A stretch of DNA of 64,000 nt from Dokdonia sp. PRO95. GTDB taxonomy: Bacteria > Bacteroidota > Bacteroidia > Flavobacteriales > Flavobacteriaceae. A program made the translations under genes and the position numbers. Under the pieces are notes generated by a model. The model was not told where the DNA came from. It saw nothing but the letters and a program-made list of their open reading frames with translations, and did no database searches. Where the stretch lies: assembly GCF_000355805.1 (NCBI RefSeq), contig NZ_CM001837.1:3171966-3235965 (forward strand), given 5' to 3'. Shown here in pieces: positions 43,936-52,957 of this stretch (its first letter is position 1; each line of letters opens with the position of its first letter).

Positions 43936-45129
43936 TTACGAAATAACTCCAGAACCTAAGCACTCTTCTCCATGATGCCATGCCACAAACTGACCTTCGG
44001 CTATGGCGGTCTGAGGATTATCAAAAATCACATACATACCACCTTCTACTCTATAAAGTGTTGCTTTTTCTAGTGGCTGTCTATAGCGTATCCTTGCTTC
44101 TACTTCCATAGTTTCATCTATAGCAAGCGTGAGATCTTCTCGTATCCAGTGTATTTCTTCCTCTTTTACAAAGAGCCCTTTGCGGTATAATCCTCTGTGA
44201 TTTTTCCCTTGACCTGTGTAAATTACATTTTCATTTACGTCTGTATCTATCACAAAAAGAGGCTCTACAGTGCCACCCACTGCAAGTCCCTTGCGCTGGC
44301 CTATTGTGAAGTAATGTGCTCCTTGGTGCTTACCTACTACTTTCCCTTCGGCTACGCTGTATGTTGGTTTTTTTACAAGGTTTTCTAAGTCCGCTTTCGC
44401 GAAAGCGTTACTAGCCTCCATACCACCTGCAACTTCTGGAATAGTATCTTCCATCACCTCAACAATAACACCTTCCTTAGGTTTCAACTGTTGTTGTAAA
44501 AAGTCTGGCAATCGTACTTTACCTATAAAACAAAGTCCTTGAGAATCCTTTTTTCCTGCAGTCACGAGGTCTTGTTCTAGAGCAATCTCGCGCACTTTAG
44601 GTTTTTGTAAATGACCTATTGGAAACAAGGTTTTTGCCAATTGCTCTTGCGATAACTGACATAAAAAATAGGATTGATCTTTATTATTATCTGCCCCAGC
44701 TTTAAGCTGATAGATAGTCTTACCGTCTACTTCTATCGATGTTTTTTGACAATAATGTCCAGTAGCTACAAAGTCTGCACCGAGTGAAAGTGCAATTTTC
44801 ATAAACACATCAAACTTGATCTCCCGATTACAAAGAACATCTGGATTAGGAGTGCGTCCCATCTCATATTCTTTAAACATATAGTTTACGATACGCTCTC
44901 TGTATTGCTCGCTTAGGTCAACTGTTTGAAATGGAATTCCTAACTTTTCGGCCACGAGCATTGCGTCATTGCTATCATCTAGCCAAGGACACTCATCAGA
45001 TATCGTTACAGAATCATCGTGCCAGTTCTTCATAAAAAGACCTATCACGTTGTATCCTTGCTCCTTTAATAAGTGAGCCGTAACACTACTATCTACTCCA
45101 CCACTAAGACCTACTACTACCGTTTTCAT
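43936..45129 (-). CDS. mnmA: tRNA-specific 2-thiouridylase
   Basis: Makes the 2-thio group of the wobble uridine in tRNA Lys, Glu and Gln. ATP-binding [10 protein letters not shown] lies near 7-16, the catalytic cysteine in [12 protein letters not shown] near 103, and the second in [10 protein letters not shown] near 195. The central/beta-barrel domain has [16 protein letters not shown]. Length 397 includes a Bacteroidota-type insert before that block, and the exact palindrome falls in this insert as A242-F-A-K-A246 ([12 protein letters not shown]). It is downstream of the subtilase region on the same strand by about 40 bases; no functional link is apparent. Confidence 0.96.
   Translation of the reverse strand: MKTVVVGLSGGVDSSVTAHLLKEQGYNVIGLFMKNWHDDSVTISDECPWLDDSNDAMLVAEKLGIPFQTVDLSEQYRERIVNYMFKEYEMGRTPNPDVLCNREIKFDVFMKIALSLGADFVATGHYCQKTSIEVDGKTIYQLKAGADNNKDQSYFLCQLSQEQLAKTLFPIGHLQKPKVREIALEQDLVTAGKKDSQGLCFIGKVRLPDFLQQQLKPKEGVIVEVMEDTIPEVAGGMEASNAFAKADLENLVKKPTYSVAEGKVVGKHQGAHYFTIGQRKGLAVGGTVEPLFVIDTDVNENVIYTGQGKNHRGLYRKGLFVKEEEIHWIREDLTLAIDETMEVEARIRYRQPLEKATLYRVEGGMYVIFDNPQTAIAEGQFVAWHHGEECLGSGVIS
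44393..44406. repeat. GCTTTCGCGAAAGC palindrome, AFAKA frame
   Basis: An exact copy inside mnmA. On the coding strand it is flanked by GTAAC before and GGA after, close to the flanks at 9501, 28524 and 49538. Confidence 0.95.
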
Positions 45130-45290
45130 TTTCTAATATATGTTTGCAAAACACTACTTATTATAGCTTTACTTTGCCATTATGTGAGCTGTTACTACTG
45201 CTCATAATTGAGGATGCAAATTTACACAATAAGAGTGCATTATTTTACACAAGAAGTAGTTGATATTTATACTCAAAACTTACACCTTGA

Positions 45291-45983
45291 TTACTGTACT
45301 CCTATTTTATTACGAGGATATTTAATTTCTTTATCTACAGTTCCATTTTTATAATACTTCCAGAGACCATGCTTACGGTTATTCTTGTAAGCACCCTCTA
45401 TCTCTAGTTGCCCAAAGCCATTATACAATCGCACGGGTCCTTCTAATTGATCATTCTTATATTGTAATTCTTTGAGTACTTTTTTTTCTTCTGAGTAATA
45501 AATGGTTTTGCCTTCTTTTAAACCACGTTTATAAAACTCTTGCTGGGCTAGTAAACCATTTATAAAATAAACCATGCGTTCTCCTTCTAATTTCCCATTA
45601 ACATAACGCTCTTTTATCATAATTGACTTTCCATCTTGATGATATGACAGCCATTCCCCTAAGCGCTCTCGACCGTTCATCTTTCCTTTACTTACAATTT
45701 TTCCATCTGTTGTAAAAAAAGTTACATCTATATGAGGTGAATCTGGCGTATATATTTTTACCGCAGTAGGATGACCTCCCTTAATATCATAAAAATTAAA
45801 GGTGCCTTGCTCTTTGCCGTGGTCAAATGTTCCTGTGTATCGTAATTGCTTACTTCCATCAAAAAACTTTTGCCATTGCCCGTGACGCTTACCTTCATCA
45901 TCATATTGATTATAGCTTTGTGCCATACTTAACTGCTGATATTGCGCTACTAGAATTACTAAAAGAATTGTTAATCTCGTCAT
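45291..45983 (-). CDS. YwqK-type MORN-like repeat protein, exported
   Basis: A 230-residue protein with a signal peptide (ends SMAQ, residue 21) and about seven MORN-like repeats of the YwqK kind: GKRHGQW, GKEQGTF, GRERLGEW, GKLEGERM, GLKEGKTI, DQLEGPVR and NRKHGLWK. Databases often label such proteins toxin-antitoxin YwqK family antitoxin, but nothing here indicates a toxin, and in Bacteroidota they are usually exported repeat proteins of unknown role. It is isolated between mnmA and the divergent fasciclin gene. Confidence 0.82.
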   Translation of the reverse strand: MTRLTILLVILVAQYQQLSMAQSYNQYDDEGKRHGQWQKFFDGSKQLRYTGTFDHGKEQGTFNFYDIKGGHPTAVKIYTPDSPHIDVTFFTTDGKIVSKGKMNGRERLGEWLSYHQDGKSIMIKERYVNGKLEGERMVYFINGLLAQQEFYKRGLKEGKTIYYSEEKKVLKELQYKNDQLEGPVRLYNGFGQLEIEGAYKNNRKHGLWKYYKNGTVDKEIKYPRNKIGVQ

Positions 45984-46057
45984 TTTAACTGTTTATTGGG
46001 ATTTTACTTTGTTTACTCATTATAGCTTTGTGTTAAACAAAATAAAACTACATTACT

Positions 46058-47458
46058 ATGAAAAATTTAATTAGCATTACAAAATTAGCGTTTATTGCAT
46101 TAACGCTATTAGTTACAGTTTCTTGTAACGATGATGACGATAATGGTAACATTATTGAAGGAGAGAGCAACACTATTGCAGACTTTGTAGCAGGTAATGA
46201 GAATTACAGTTCTCTACTAGCCGCTTTACAGCGCACCAACCTTGATGCTACACTAGCAGGAAGTGGAACATTTACCGTATTTGCACCTGATAATGCAGCC
46301 TTTGAAACATTTTTAAACGGAGCAGCTCTTGAGGATGTAGATGACGCAGTATTAACCCAAGTACTATTAAACCATGTACTTAATACAACAGTAACTTCTA
46401 GCGAACTATCAACTGGATACGTAAGTAATCTTGCTACTGAGCCTTCTTCTAACGCAAACATAAGTTTATATGTAGATACAACAGATGGTGTTGTGCTTAA
46501 TGGACAATCTACAGTAACTACTGCAGATATAGTAACAGATAATGGAGTGATACATGCTGTAGATACAGTAATTGATTTACCAACTGTGGTAACATTTGCC
46601 ACTACAAACCCAGCTCTCACATCACTCGTTGCAGCCCTTACAGATGAAGGTAATACAACATTTACAGATTTACTTAGTGACACAGAAGCAGACTTTACAG
46701 TCTTTGCTCCCACTAACGATGCTTTTGGAACATTTTTAGGAGATAATACCCTTGAAGATGTAGATAATGAAGCACTAGCACAAGTATTATCAAACCACGT
46801 AGTACCAGGAGCTGTAGCGATATCATCTACTTTAAGTAATGCATACGTTAATACCGCAGCTACTTTTGAAGGAAATGATGACGCACCAATAAGCCTTTAT
46901 GTAAACACAGATAATGGTGTATCATTAAACGGAAGCTCGAATGTAATTATAGCAGATATTGTAACTGTAAATGGAGTAATACATGTAGTTGATACCGTAA
47001 TCGGACTTCCAGACATCACAACATTTGCTACTGCAGATCCTAACTTTTCTACACTTGTTGCAGCATTAACTGCAGATGAATCTTTTGGGTATGTAGCTGC
47101 ATTGCAGACACCTTTTGGAACGTCACCAGCACCCTTTACTGTATTTGCTCCAACTAACGATGCTTTTGGAGATTTACTAGCAGACTTAGAGTTAGAGATG
47201 TTATCAGATATTCCTACAGAAACTCTTGCTGCAACATTAGAATTGCATGTGATTCCTAATTCAAATGTAAGAGCAGAAGACCTTGCAGATCTTGATGGTA
47301 CTGCAGTAACTCCATTAGGAGGAGCAGATGTGACTATACAAGCAGATCCTGCAGCGGTTATTGACCCAGATGGCGATGCAAATCCAATAGTTGCTACAAA
47401 TGTACAAGCTACAAATGGTGTAATACACGCTGTAAGTAGAGTACTAAGAGATTTATAA
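46058..47458 (+). CDS. Lipoprotein with three fasciclin domains
   Basis: A cell-surface adhesion-type lipoprotein with lipobox LVTVSC (C23) followed by an acidic DDDDNG linker typical of surface-exported Bacteroidota lipoproteins. Three FAS1 repeats are visible: about 40-170 (TIADFVAGNENYSSLLAALQ, TVFAPDNAAFETFL, NGVIHAVDTVI), about 175-305 (TTNPALTSLVAAL, TVFAPTNDAFGTFL) and about 310-466 (ADPNFSTLVAALT, TVFAPTNDAFGDLL). Repeats one and two are most alike, suggesting internal duplication. Length 466. Its own terminator follows. It probably mediates adhesion or biofilm contact, inferred from the family. Confidence 0.93.
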   Translation: MKNLISITKLAFIALTLLVTVSCNDDDDNGNIIEGESNTIADFVAGNENYSSLLAALQRTNLDATLAGSGTFTVFAPDNAAFETFLNGAALEDVDDAVLTQVLLNHVLNTTVTSSELSTGYVSNLATEPSSNANISLYVDTTDGVVLNGQSTVTTADIVTDNGVIHAVDTVIDLPTVVTFATTNPALTSLVAALTDEGNTTFTDLLSDTEADFTVFAPTNDAFGTFLGDNTLEDVDNEALAQVLSNHVVPGAVAISSTLSNAYVNTAATFEGNDDAPISLYVNTDNGVSLNGSSNVIIADIVTVNGVIHVVDTVIGLPDITTFATADPNFSTLVAALTADESFGYVAALQTPFGTSPAPFTVFAPTNDAFGDLLADLELEMLSDIPTETLAATLELHVIPNSNVRAEDLADLDGTAVTPLGGADVTIQADPAAVIDPDGDANPIVATNVQATNGVIHAVSRVLRDL

Positions 47459-47480
47459 AAATAAACTTACCCAACTATTT

Positions 47481-47520
47481 AAAATCTCCACTGCAATATA
47501 TAGCAGTGGAGATTTTTTTT
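47481..47520 (+). terminator. Intrinsic terminator of the fasciclin gene
   Basis: A stem of about 13 bp (47482-47494 with 47503-47515), 8-base loop and T-run. Confidence 0.9.
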
Positions 47521-47533
47521 GATATTACATTAT

Positions 47534-47571
47534 AAAAAAAACCTCCCATCTTTTTCAAGACGGGAGGTTTT
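47534..47571 (-). terminator. Intrinsic terminator of the dipeptidyl peptidase gene
   Basis: A 10-bp stem (47538-47547 with 47562-47571) whose minus-strand reading ends in a run of T. It lies back to back with the fasciclin terminator. Confidence 0.85.
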
Positions 47572-47580
47572 AGGTATCAC

Positions 47581-47594
47581 GCTTTCGCGAAAGC
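47581..47594. repeat. GCTTTCGCGAAAGC palindrome, intergenic
   Basis: An exact copy in an 18-base palindrome, 9 bases beyond the second terminator and before the dipeptidyl peptidase stop. Confidence 0.95.
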
Positions 47595-47607
47595 GTACTT
47601 ATTACAC

Positions 47608-49632
47608 TTAATCTAAATGACCGTATTTGCTAGAATAATCAAGCATTTGATTTTCGAAGCTTTCTGGTTGCTCTATAGTAAAGCCAGTAATTTTCTCACC
47701 TTCCATTTGCGGAACGATTACAGGATTTACAAAACCACTGTAAGGTGCGCTTTTAAACTGGCTATTACGATCAAGTACTTCCTTATGTATGTCCTGATCT
47801 ACTTTTACACCATAATTCTCTACAAGTGCCTTTGCAGCTTCATAATCACCTTCTGAAGTGATGCGCTGTGTCTCTCTCAGTAATTCTCCAAAGATTGCAC
47901 GAAGTTTCTTGTAATCTGTGATATTAAAGTAAGTCTTACCATCACGAGTTACTTTCTCAATTACATTCTCATTTGCACCACGCTCAAAAGCCCAAGCACT
48001 AACCCACTGACGATTAACCATATGCGCTTCTTCTACATTATCTCCTAGCTCAAGGCGTATAAGTTGCGTCATCAAACCATTACGGATGTAGCCATCATAA
48101 GCAGCCATTCCTGTTTTTTCCCAGTCTTCTACTAATCCAATTTCTTGAAGTTTTGGATCCATAAGATAGTATAGCCCAAAAAGATCTGCGCGTCCTTCTT
48201 CTATAGTAGATTTGTAACGTTTAAGTGTTTCCTTAGGAGTTCCTACTCCTTTATTAATCTGTCCAGAGGCATGACCTACTACTTCATGTAAAGCTGTGTG
48301 TAACTTATCGCCTAATTGTCCATATTGCTCTTCTAATGCTATCTCCTCTTCGTCATGTGCAAACTCTTTAAGACGTCCAGATCCACCAGCGTTGTTGTAA
48401 GCATTGATTATGTTACCTAGAGAAACCGATTTACTACCATGCGTCTGGCGTATCCAGTTATTGTTAGGCAAGTTTACACCTATAGGCGTAGATGGTGAGG
48501 CATCTCCTGCTTCTCCTGCTACAATCACTGTTTTGTAAGACACTCCTTTTACTTCCTTCTTCTTATGCTCTGGCATTAATGGTGAGTTATCCTCAAACCA
48601 TTGTGCATCTACAGATAGTGCTGCCATCTTTTTTGACATATCAAAATCTTTAATTTGAACTATAGTCTCATAAGAACCTTTATACCCTTTTGGGTCATTG
48701 TAAACTTCTATAAATCCGTTAATCCAATCTATATTTCCTTCTGTAGAAGTTGCCCAAGCGATACAGTAATCATCCCAAGTATCGAGGCTTCCTGTCTTGT
48801 AATATTCAATAAGCAGTCCTAAAGCTTTTCCTTGCTGCTCATTTTCGGCAACGGTTTGGGCTTTTTCTAACCAACCGATTATATTATCTATAGCCTCGCC
48901 ATATAATCCTCCACTCTTGTACACTTGTTCTACAAGCTTACCGTCTTCTTTTACAAGGCGCGTGTTGAGTCCTTTTTCTATAGGCTCATTTTCATCTACT
49001 TTAATCGCATCATAAAATGCTTCTGCCTCTGCTGTAGTTACATCTGGGCCATAAAAGTTAATCGCGCTTTCTAGTACGATATCAACATCTTTGGCTAGGT
49101 TTACTTTCTTGCTATCCTTATCATTAAAGAGTACTTCAAAAGCTTCTCCTTCTAATGTTGCTCCACTTTCGGTAAGTAGTTGTTTCAAGTAATCCTGAGA
49201 AAAATCAGGTTTCATCTTAGCATTACTGTAATGATGGTGTATACCGTTTGCAAACCATACACGCTTCATGAATGTTTCAAACTGCTCCCACTCTTCTCCG
49301 GTTTTTGAAACCTTGTCAGATGTATAAATTGTCTCCAGAGCGTTTCTAATCTCAAGATTGTGACGGTAATTTTGAGCCCACATGATATCACGTCCAGCAA
49401 GTCCTGCCTGTGTCATGTAGTACACCAGCTTTTGCTCTTTAAGTGTTAGGTCTTCAAAACCTGGTATCTGGTAACGTAATATCTTGATATCGGCAAACTG
49501 GCCTACTGTAAAATCAAAATCTGTTGTTGTTGTTTCCGCTTTCGCGAAAGCGTTATCATCTTTCTTTTCTTCTCCACATCCTACTGCGAGAACCGCTGCA
49601 ATTGCTAGCGTATATATTCCTTTGTAACTCAT
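47608..49632 (-). CDS. Dipeptidyl peptidase III (M49) lipoprotein
   Basis: This zinc metallopeptidase removes dipeptides from peptide N-termini. The M49 zinc motif is HEVVGHASGQ (HExxxH) and the third ligand lies in TIEEGRADLFGLYYLMD (EExxAD-like). The lipoprotein signal ends VGC with C19. Immediately after the anchor the exact palindrome is read as A28-F-A-K-A32 within the flexible linker (EEKKDDNAFAKAETTT). Length 674 is within the bacterial M49 range. It is oriented against the fasciclin gene with two back-to-back terminators. It probably processes peptides at the cell envelope. Confidence 0.93.
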   Translation of the reverse strand: MSYKGIYTLAIAAVLAVGCGEEKKDDNAFAKAETTTTDFDFTVGQFADIKILRYQIPGFEDLTLKEQKLVYYMTQAGLAGRDIMWAQNYRHNLEIRNALETIYTSDKVSKTGEEWEQFETFMKRVWFANGIHHHYSNAKMKPDFSQDYLKQLLTESGATLEGEAFEVLFNDKDSKKVNLAKDVDIVLESAINFYGPDVTTAEAEAFYDAIKVDENEPIEKGLNTRLVKEDGKLVEQVYKSGGLYGEAIDNIIGWLEKAQTVAENEQQGKALGLLIEYYKTGSLDTWDDYCIAWATSTEGNIDWINGFIEVYNDPKGYKGSYETIVQIKDFDMSKKMAALSVDAQWFEDNSPLMPEHKKKEVKGVSYKTVIVAGEAGDASPSTPIGVNLPNNNWIRQTHGSKSVSLGNIINAYNNAGGSGRLKEFAHDEEEIALEEQYGQLGDKLHTALHEVVGHASGQINKGVGTPKETLKRYKSTIEEGRADLFGLYYLMDPKLQEIGLVEDWEKTGMAAYDGYIRNGLMTQLIRLELGDNVEEAHMVNRQWVSAWAFERGANENVIEKVTRDGKTYFNITDYKKLRAIFGELLRETQRITSEGDYEAAKALVENYGVKVDQDIHKEVLDRNSQFKSAPYSGFVNPVIVPQMEGEKITGFTIEQPESFENQMLDYSSKYGHLD
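49538..49551. repeat. GCTTTCGCGAAAGC palindrome, AFAKA frame
   Basis: An exact copy in the dipeptidyl peptidase gene. With its flanks (GATGATAAC before, GGA after on the coding strand) it matches the copy in gnd over about 26 bases. Confidence 0.95.
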
Positions 49633-49720
49633 AAGTTATGTAATAATTTGTGCACGTAAATATAGGGAAATTCCACACGATGAATTTTGTTATCTTTACT
49701 GCAAAACCAAACTACCTCCA

Positions 49721-50752
49721 ATGAAATTTTTAAAATTTTTACTCTTCGTTATTCTTATTGTTGTTATTGCTGGAGCTATATACTTTGGTACTCAAGATGG
49801 TACTTATCAAATAGAAGCAACAAAGGAAATTAATGCCCCACGAGAAGTGGTTTACGATATTGTAAACGAATACAAAACATGGGAAGATTGGGGTCCTTGG
49901 AAAAAAGAAGAGCCTACTATGGTTTTTAATTACAGTGATAAAACTTCTGGTGAAGGAGCTTCATATAGCTGGCAAGGTGAGGTAGATGGTAGTATGACTA
50001 CAACAGAAGCTGTGCCTCATAATTCTTTAAAACAAGACATGACGCTACAAACACCAGGAGGTGAACGTAAACCAGAGGTGTACTGGACTTTTGAGACTAC
50101 AGAGCAGCTTGCAACCATAGCTACATGGGGAATAAAAGGTGAGCATACACTTATGGATAAAGTATATTTTGCGTTTACAGGAGTTGACTTTGAGGCCGAT
50201 ATGCAAGAAATGTACGAGAAAGGACTTACTGGTCTTGAGGAAGCTGCTCGTGAGGAAATAGGAAAATATGAAATCAATATAGATGGAATCACCCAATACA
50301 GTGGAGGGTTTTATCTTTACAGAACTACTTCTGCCAAAGCTTCTTCTGTACCTACTATCATGTCTCAAAATTATAATGGCATCTCTACATTTATGTCTGA
50401 AAATAATATTGCAGTAACTGGGATGCCTTTTACTATCTACAATGAGACATTTCCTAATGGTGATGTTATTATGACCAATGCATTACCTGTACGTGAAAAG
50501 ATCATTGTAGCTGGAGATACAAACGTTTTTAGCGGTTACATGCCTACCGTGACTGCCGTTAAGGTAACACTTCGTGGCAATTATATAAATCTAGGGGAAG
50601 CATGGACTACTGCCATGAAACATGTGAAAGATAAAGGATATACTCTTTCTAAGGAAAAGCCTTTTGAAGTCTACGTGACAGACCCTCAAGATCATCCTAA
50701 TCCGGCAGATTGGATTACGGAAGTTTATGTACCTATTGAAGATTTAAAATAA
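49721..50752 (+). CDS. SRPBCC domain plus GyrI-like domain protein
   Basis: A 343-residue protein with a single N-terminal membrane helix (LLFVILIVVIAGAIYFG, about 6-22). A SRPBCC/polyketide-cyclase-type ligand-binding domain spans about 30-165 (IEATKEINAPREVVYDIVNEYKTWEDWGPW). A GyrI/SoxS-C-terminal-like effector domain spans about 200-343 (FYLYRTTSAKASSVPTIM, MPFTIYNETFPNGDVIMTNALPV). This fused arrangement is known in Bacteroidota but has no assigned role. It is followed six bases later by crcB. Confidence 0.85.
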   Translation: MKFLKFLLFVILIVVIAGAIYFGTQDGTYQIEATKEINAPREVVYDIVNEYKTWEDWGPWKKEEPTMVFNYSDKTSGEGASYSWQGEVDGSMTTTEAVPHNSLKQDMTLQTPGGERKPEVYWTFETTEQLATIATWGIKGEHTLMDKVYFAFTGVDFEADMQEMYEKGLTGLEEAAREEIGKYEINIDGITQYSGGFYLYRTTSAKASSVPTIMSQNYNGISTFMSENNIAVTGMPFTIYNETFPNGDVIMTNALPVREKIIVAGDTNVFSGYMPTVTAVKVTLRGNYINLGEAWTTAMKHVKDKGYTLSKEKPFEVYVTDPQDHPNPADWITEVYVPIEDLK

Positions 50753-50758
50753 ACATCC

Positions 50759-51130
50759 TTGAAAACTTTAATACTCGTTTTTATAGGTGGTGGTACGGGA
50801 AGTATTGCAAGATACCTTTTAGGTAAATTTATAAATGACCCTAGTTCTGGTATACCTTATGGCACATTTGCCGCAAACATTATAGGCAGCTTATTGATAG
50901 GTCTTATTTTAGGATGGGCACTTAAAAATAACACACTCAATAGCAACACCACATTGCTACTAGCAACAGGTTTTTGCGGTGGCTTTACCACCTTCTCTAC
51001 TTTTGCTTATGAGAATCACGTACTTCTTAAATCTGGAGATTTTATGACATTTGCGCTGTATGCTATTGCAAGTTTTGCACTGGGTATTCTTGCAGTGTTT
51101 GGAGGTATGGAACTAGCTAAGAGCTTTTAA
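50759..51130 (+). CDS. crcB: Fluoride efflux channel CrcB/Fluc
   Basis: This dual-topology fluoride channel protects the cytosol from fluoride. The 123 residues form four membrane helices with family marks GGGTGSIARYLLG, GTFAANIIGSLLIG (Asn of the pore) and ATGFCGGFTTFSTFAYE (Phe box and TMH3 break). The start is TTG at 50759 because no ATG is available; KTLILVFIGGG follows as expected. It lies directly after the SRPBCC/GyrI gene, probably co-transcribed. I see no fluoride riboswitch upstream. Confidence 0.94.
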   Translation: MKTLILVFIGGGTGSIARYLLGKFINDPSSGIPYGTFAANIIGSLLIGLILGWALKNNTLNSNTTLLLATGFCGGFTTFSTFAYENHVLLKSGDFMTFALYAIASFALGILAVFGGMELAKSF

Positions 51131-51162
51131 GATATATAGCTGTTTACTTCAAAGTATATTAA

Positions 51163-51657
51163 TTACACTTTGATTCTTTTTTTCATCTCCTCTACAATAT
51201 TAAAGGCAGCTGGACACATCTTTATGTTCTCCATAGTGAGCTTAGAAATTTGCTGAAATTTCTTTCTATCCGTATGAGGAAACTCTCGACAAGCTTTAGG
51301 CCTTACATCATAGATAGAGCAATAATTATCTGCTCCTAGAAATGTGCATGGTGTTTCTTGCAGGACATAATCCTTCTCTTCATCGATACGTAAATACGTC
51401 TTAATAAAGTCAAATTCCTTCATGCGGAAGTGCTTTGAGATACGCTGGATATCCTTATCTGTAAAGAGTGGTCCCGTAGTTTTACAACAGTTTGCACAAG
51501 AGAGACAATCTGTTCTTTCAAACTCCTCTTCATGGAGTTCTTGCATGATGTAATCTAACTTTTTTGGAGGTTTACTGCGTAGCTTTGCAAAGAACTTTTT
51601 ATTCTCATTCTGCTTATCTTTGGCAAGCTGCGGGAGGGCCTTAATAAAATCTTCCAT
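51163..51657 (-). CDS. YkgJ family cysteine-cluster protein
   Basis: This 164-residue protein has the CxxCxxCC-type zinc/iron cluster motif of the YkgJ family: DCLSCANCCKTTGPLFTDKDI (about 55-75), then TPCTFLGADNYCSIYDVRPKACREFPH. All eight expected cysteines are visible. Function in the family is not firmly known; a metal cofactor is likely. The start is 24 bases from the start of the divergent methyltransferase gene, so they share a promoter region. Confidence 0.9.
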   Translation of the reverse strand: MEDFIKALPQLAKDKQNENKKFFAKLRSKPPKKLDYIMQELHEEEFERTDCLSCANCCKTTGPLFTDKDIQRISKHFRMKEFDFIKTYLRIDEEKDYVLQETPCTFLGADNYCSIYDVRPKACREFPHTDRKKFQQISKLTMENIKMCPAAFNIVEEMKKRIKV

Positions 51658-51680
51658 GACGCAAAGGTAATCATAAAGCT

Positions 51681-52391
51681 ATGGCAAAAGAGGTAGATAT
51701 TTTTGGGGCTGCGCTCCAGGATTTTATTGATAACAAGTACACAGAAGATATCGTGGTGCACTCCTCTATTGCAGAAGATGATGTAATCCCCGTTCCTTAC
51801 TTATTTAGGCCATTTGAAGAGATGCCAGCCATAGAGCAACGAGCATTATCACTTTCTAAGGGTGCCATACTTGACATAGGCAGTGGCGCTGGCAGCCATA
51901 GTTTATGGTTACAAGAACAAGGTCTTGATGTTACTGGAATAGATATAAGTGAGGGTGCTGTTACGCTTTCGCGAAAGCGTGGTTTACAAAAAGCCGTAAA
52001 CTCTAATATTCTAGAACATAAAGGCAGCTACGATACTCTTTTATTACTCATGAATGGCACTGGAATTTTTGAACGTATATCAAAAATAGACAGCTATTTA
52101 CAACATCTTAAAACATTACTCAACAAAGATGGGCAGATACTTATAGACGGATCAGACATTGCATTTATGTTTGAGGACGAAGATGGAGGTTTCTGGATGG
52201 ATACACATCGTGATTACTATGGAGAAGTAACATACTCGATGAGCTATAAAGGAGCGCAGAGCTCTAGCTTTGACTGGCTTTATCTAGACTATGAAAGACT
52301 TGCATGGTATGCAAAAAAAAATGAGCTCAATTGTGAGCTCATTTTAGAAGGTGATCATTATGAATATTTAGCAAGGCTTAGCCTTACATAG
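51681..52391 (+). CDS. Class I SAM-dependent methyltransferase
   Basis: A 236-residue Rossmann-fold methyltransferase: motif I GAILDIGSGAGSHSLWLQEQGLDVTGIDIS (about 60-89) and post-motif DTLLLLMNGTGIFERI. No target-defining domain is present. The exact palindrome is read as L96-S-R-K99 (AVTLSRKRGLQKAV), the helix after the motif II acidic residue, where the family often has a basic helix. The 3' end overlaps the convergent DUF2059 gene by eight bases. Substrate unknown. Confidence 0.88.
   Translation: MAKEVDIFGAALQDFIDNKYTEDIVVHSSIAEDDVIPVPYLFRPFEEMPAIEQRALSLSKGAILDIGSGAGSHSLWLQEQGLDVTGIDISEGAVTLSRKRGLQKAVNSNILEHKGSYDTLLLLMNGTGIFERISKIDSYLQHLKTLLNKDGQILIDGSDIAFMFEDEDGGFWMDTHRDYYGEVTYSMSYKGAQSSSFDWLYLDYERLAWYAKKNELNCELILEGDHYEYLARLSLT
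51965..51978. repeat. GCTTTCGCGAAAGC palindrome, LSRK frame
   Basis: An exact copy in an 18-base palindrome, inside the methyltransferase gene. Confidence 0.95.
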
Positions 52392-52914
52392 TATATCCTT
52401 TTTCGGCAAGTTTATCTACCATCATTCTGTATAGATCTCTACTCCAGATTTCTGATATTTCACCAATATTTTGAGCAATATCTTGTTCGGCTGTTAGTAT
52501 TTTTTGTCCTGTAGGTGTATTATAAAATACAGATACTTCTTTTTGCTGTTCGTAATCCAATGCAGTTTTGTCTATTAGTATTTGACGTCCAGCACCTGTT
52601 TCATAAAAAGCGAGCATATTCTGTATATCCTCCTGATTATAGGTTCCTCTATATGCAGAAACCAGCATATTTAAGATACGATCTACTTGTTTTGGCGTTT
52701 CTGTCTTTAATTCGTTCCACACAGCGTCTGGAACATTCTTACTAGCGTATTGATTTTTTAATAAATCAAAAAGACCATTAGTTGCGTTACTATACTGATC
52801 TGCAGTACCATTCACTTGAAAATATCTCAAAACTTGCTCGTGGTAGGTTTTCTCCTGTGAGTATCCAACTAAAGAAGTAAAGAGAAATACGGCTATAAAT
52901 ATTTTTTTCATCAT
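52384..52914 (-). CDS. DUF2059 domain protein, exported
   Basis: A 175-176-residue protein with signal peptide MKKIFIAVFLFTSLVGYSQ and a DUF2059 helical domain in the C-terminal half (LNMLVSAYRGTYNQEDIQNMLAFYETGAGRQIL, SVFYNTPTGQKIL). I place the start at the tandem ATGs 52914/52911; the open frame extends to 53256, but that part has no coding character and overlaps the opposite protease gene. The stop lies inside the end of the methyltransferase gene. Probably periplasmic, function unknown. Confidence 0.87.
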   Translation of the reverse strand: MMKKIFIAVFLFTSLVGYSQEKTYHEQVLRYFQVNGTADQYSNATNGLFDLLKNQYASKNVPDAVWNELKTETPKQVDRILNMLVSAYRGTYNQEDIQNMLAFYETGAGRQILIDKTALDYEQQKEVSVFYNTPTGQKILTAEQDIAQNIGEISEIWSRDLYRMMVDKLAEKGYTM

Positions 52915-52957
52915 TTTTGTTGTTATAATAAGGGCATAAATATAGAACATTATACAC

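Noticed and set aside
45291-45983. Toxin-antitoxin locus suggested by the YwqK antitoxin label
   Set aside because: The protein is an exported MORN-like repeat protein and no toxin gene is adjacent.
46204-46713. 169-codon minus-strand frame opposite the fasciclin gene
   Set aside because: It is caused by the repetitive composition of the fasciclin repeats; the valine/serine-rich translation has no start context.
50017-50368. Overlapping minus-strand open frames inside the SRPBCC/GyrI gene
   Set aside because: Serine- and cysteine-rich reversed-frame translations of a real gene, with no family features.
50700-50760. Fluoride riboswitch before crcB
   Set aside because: There are only six bases between the preceding stop and the crcB start, and no matching fold upstream.
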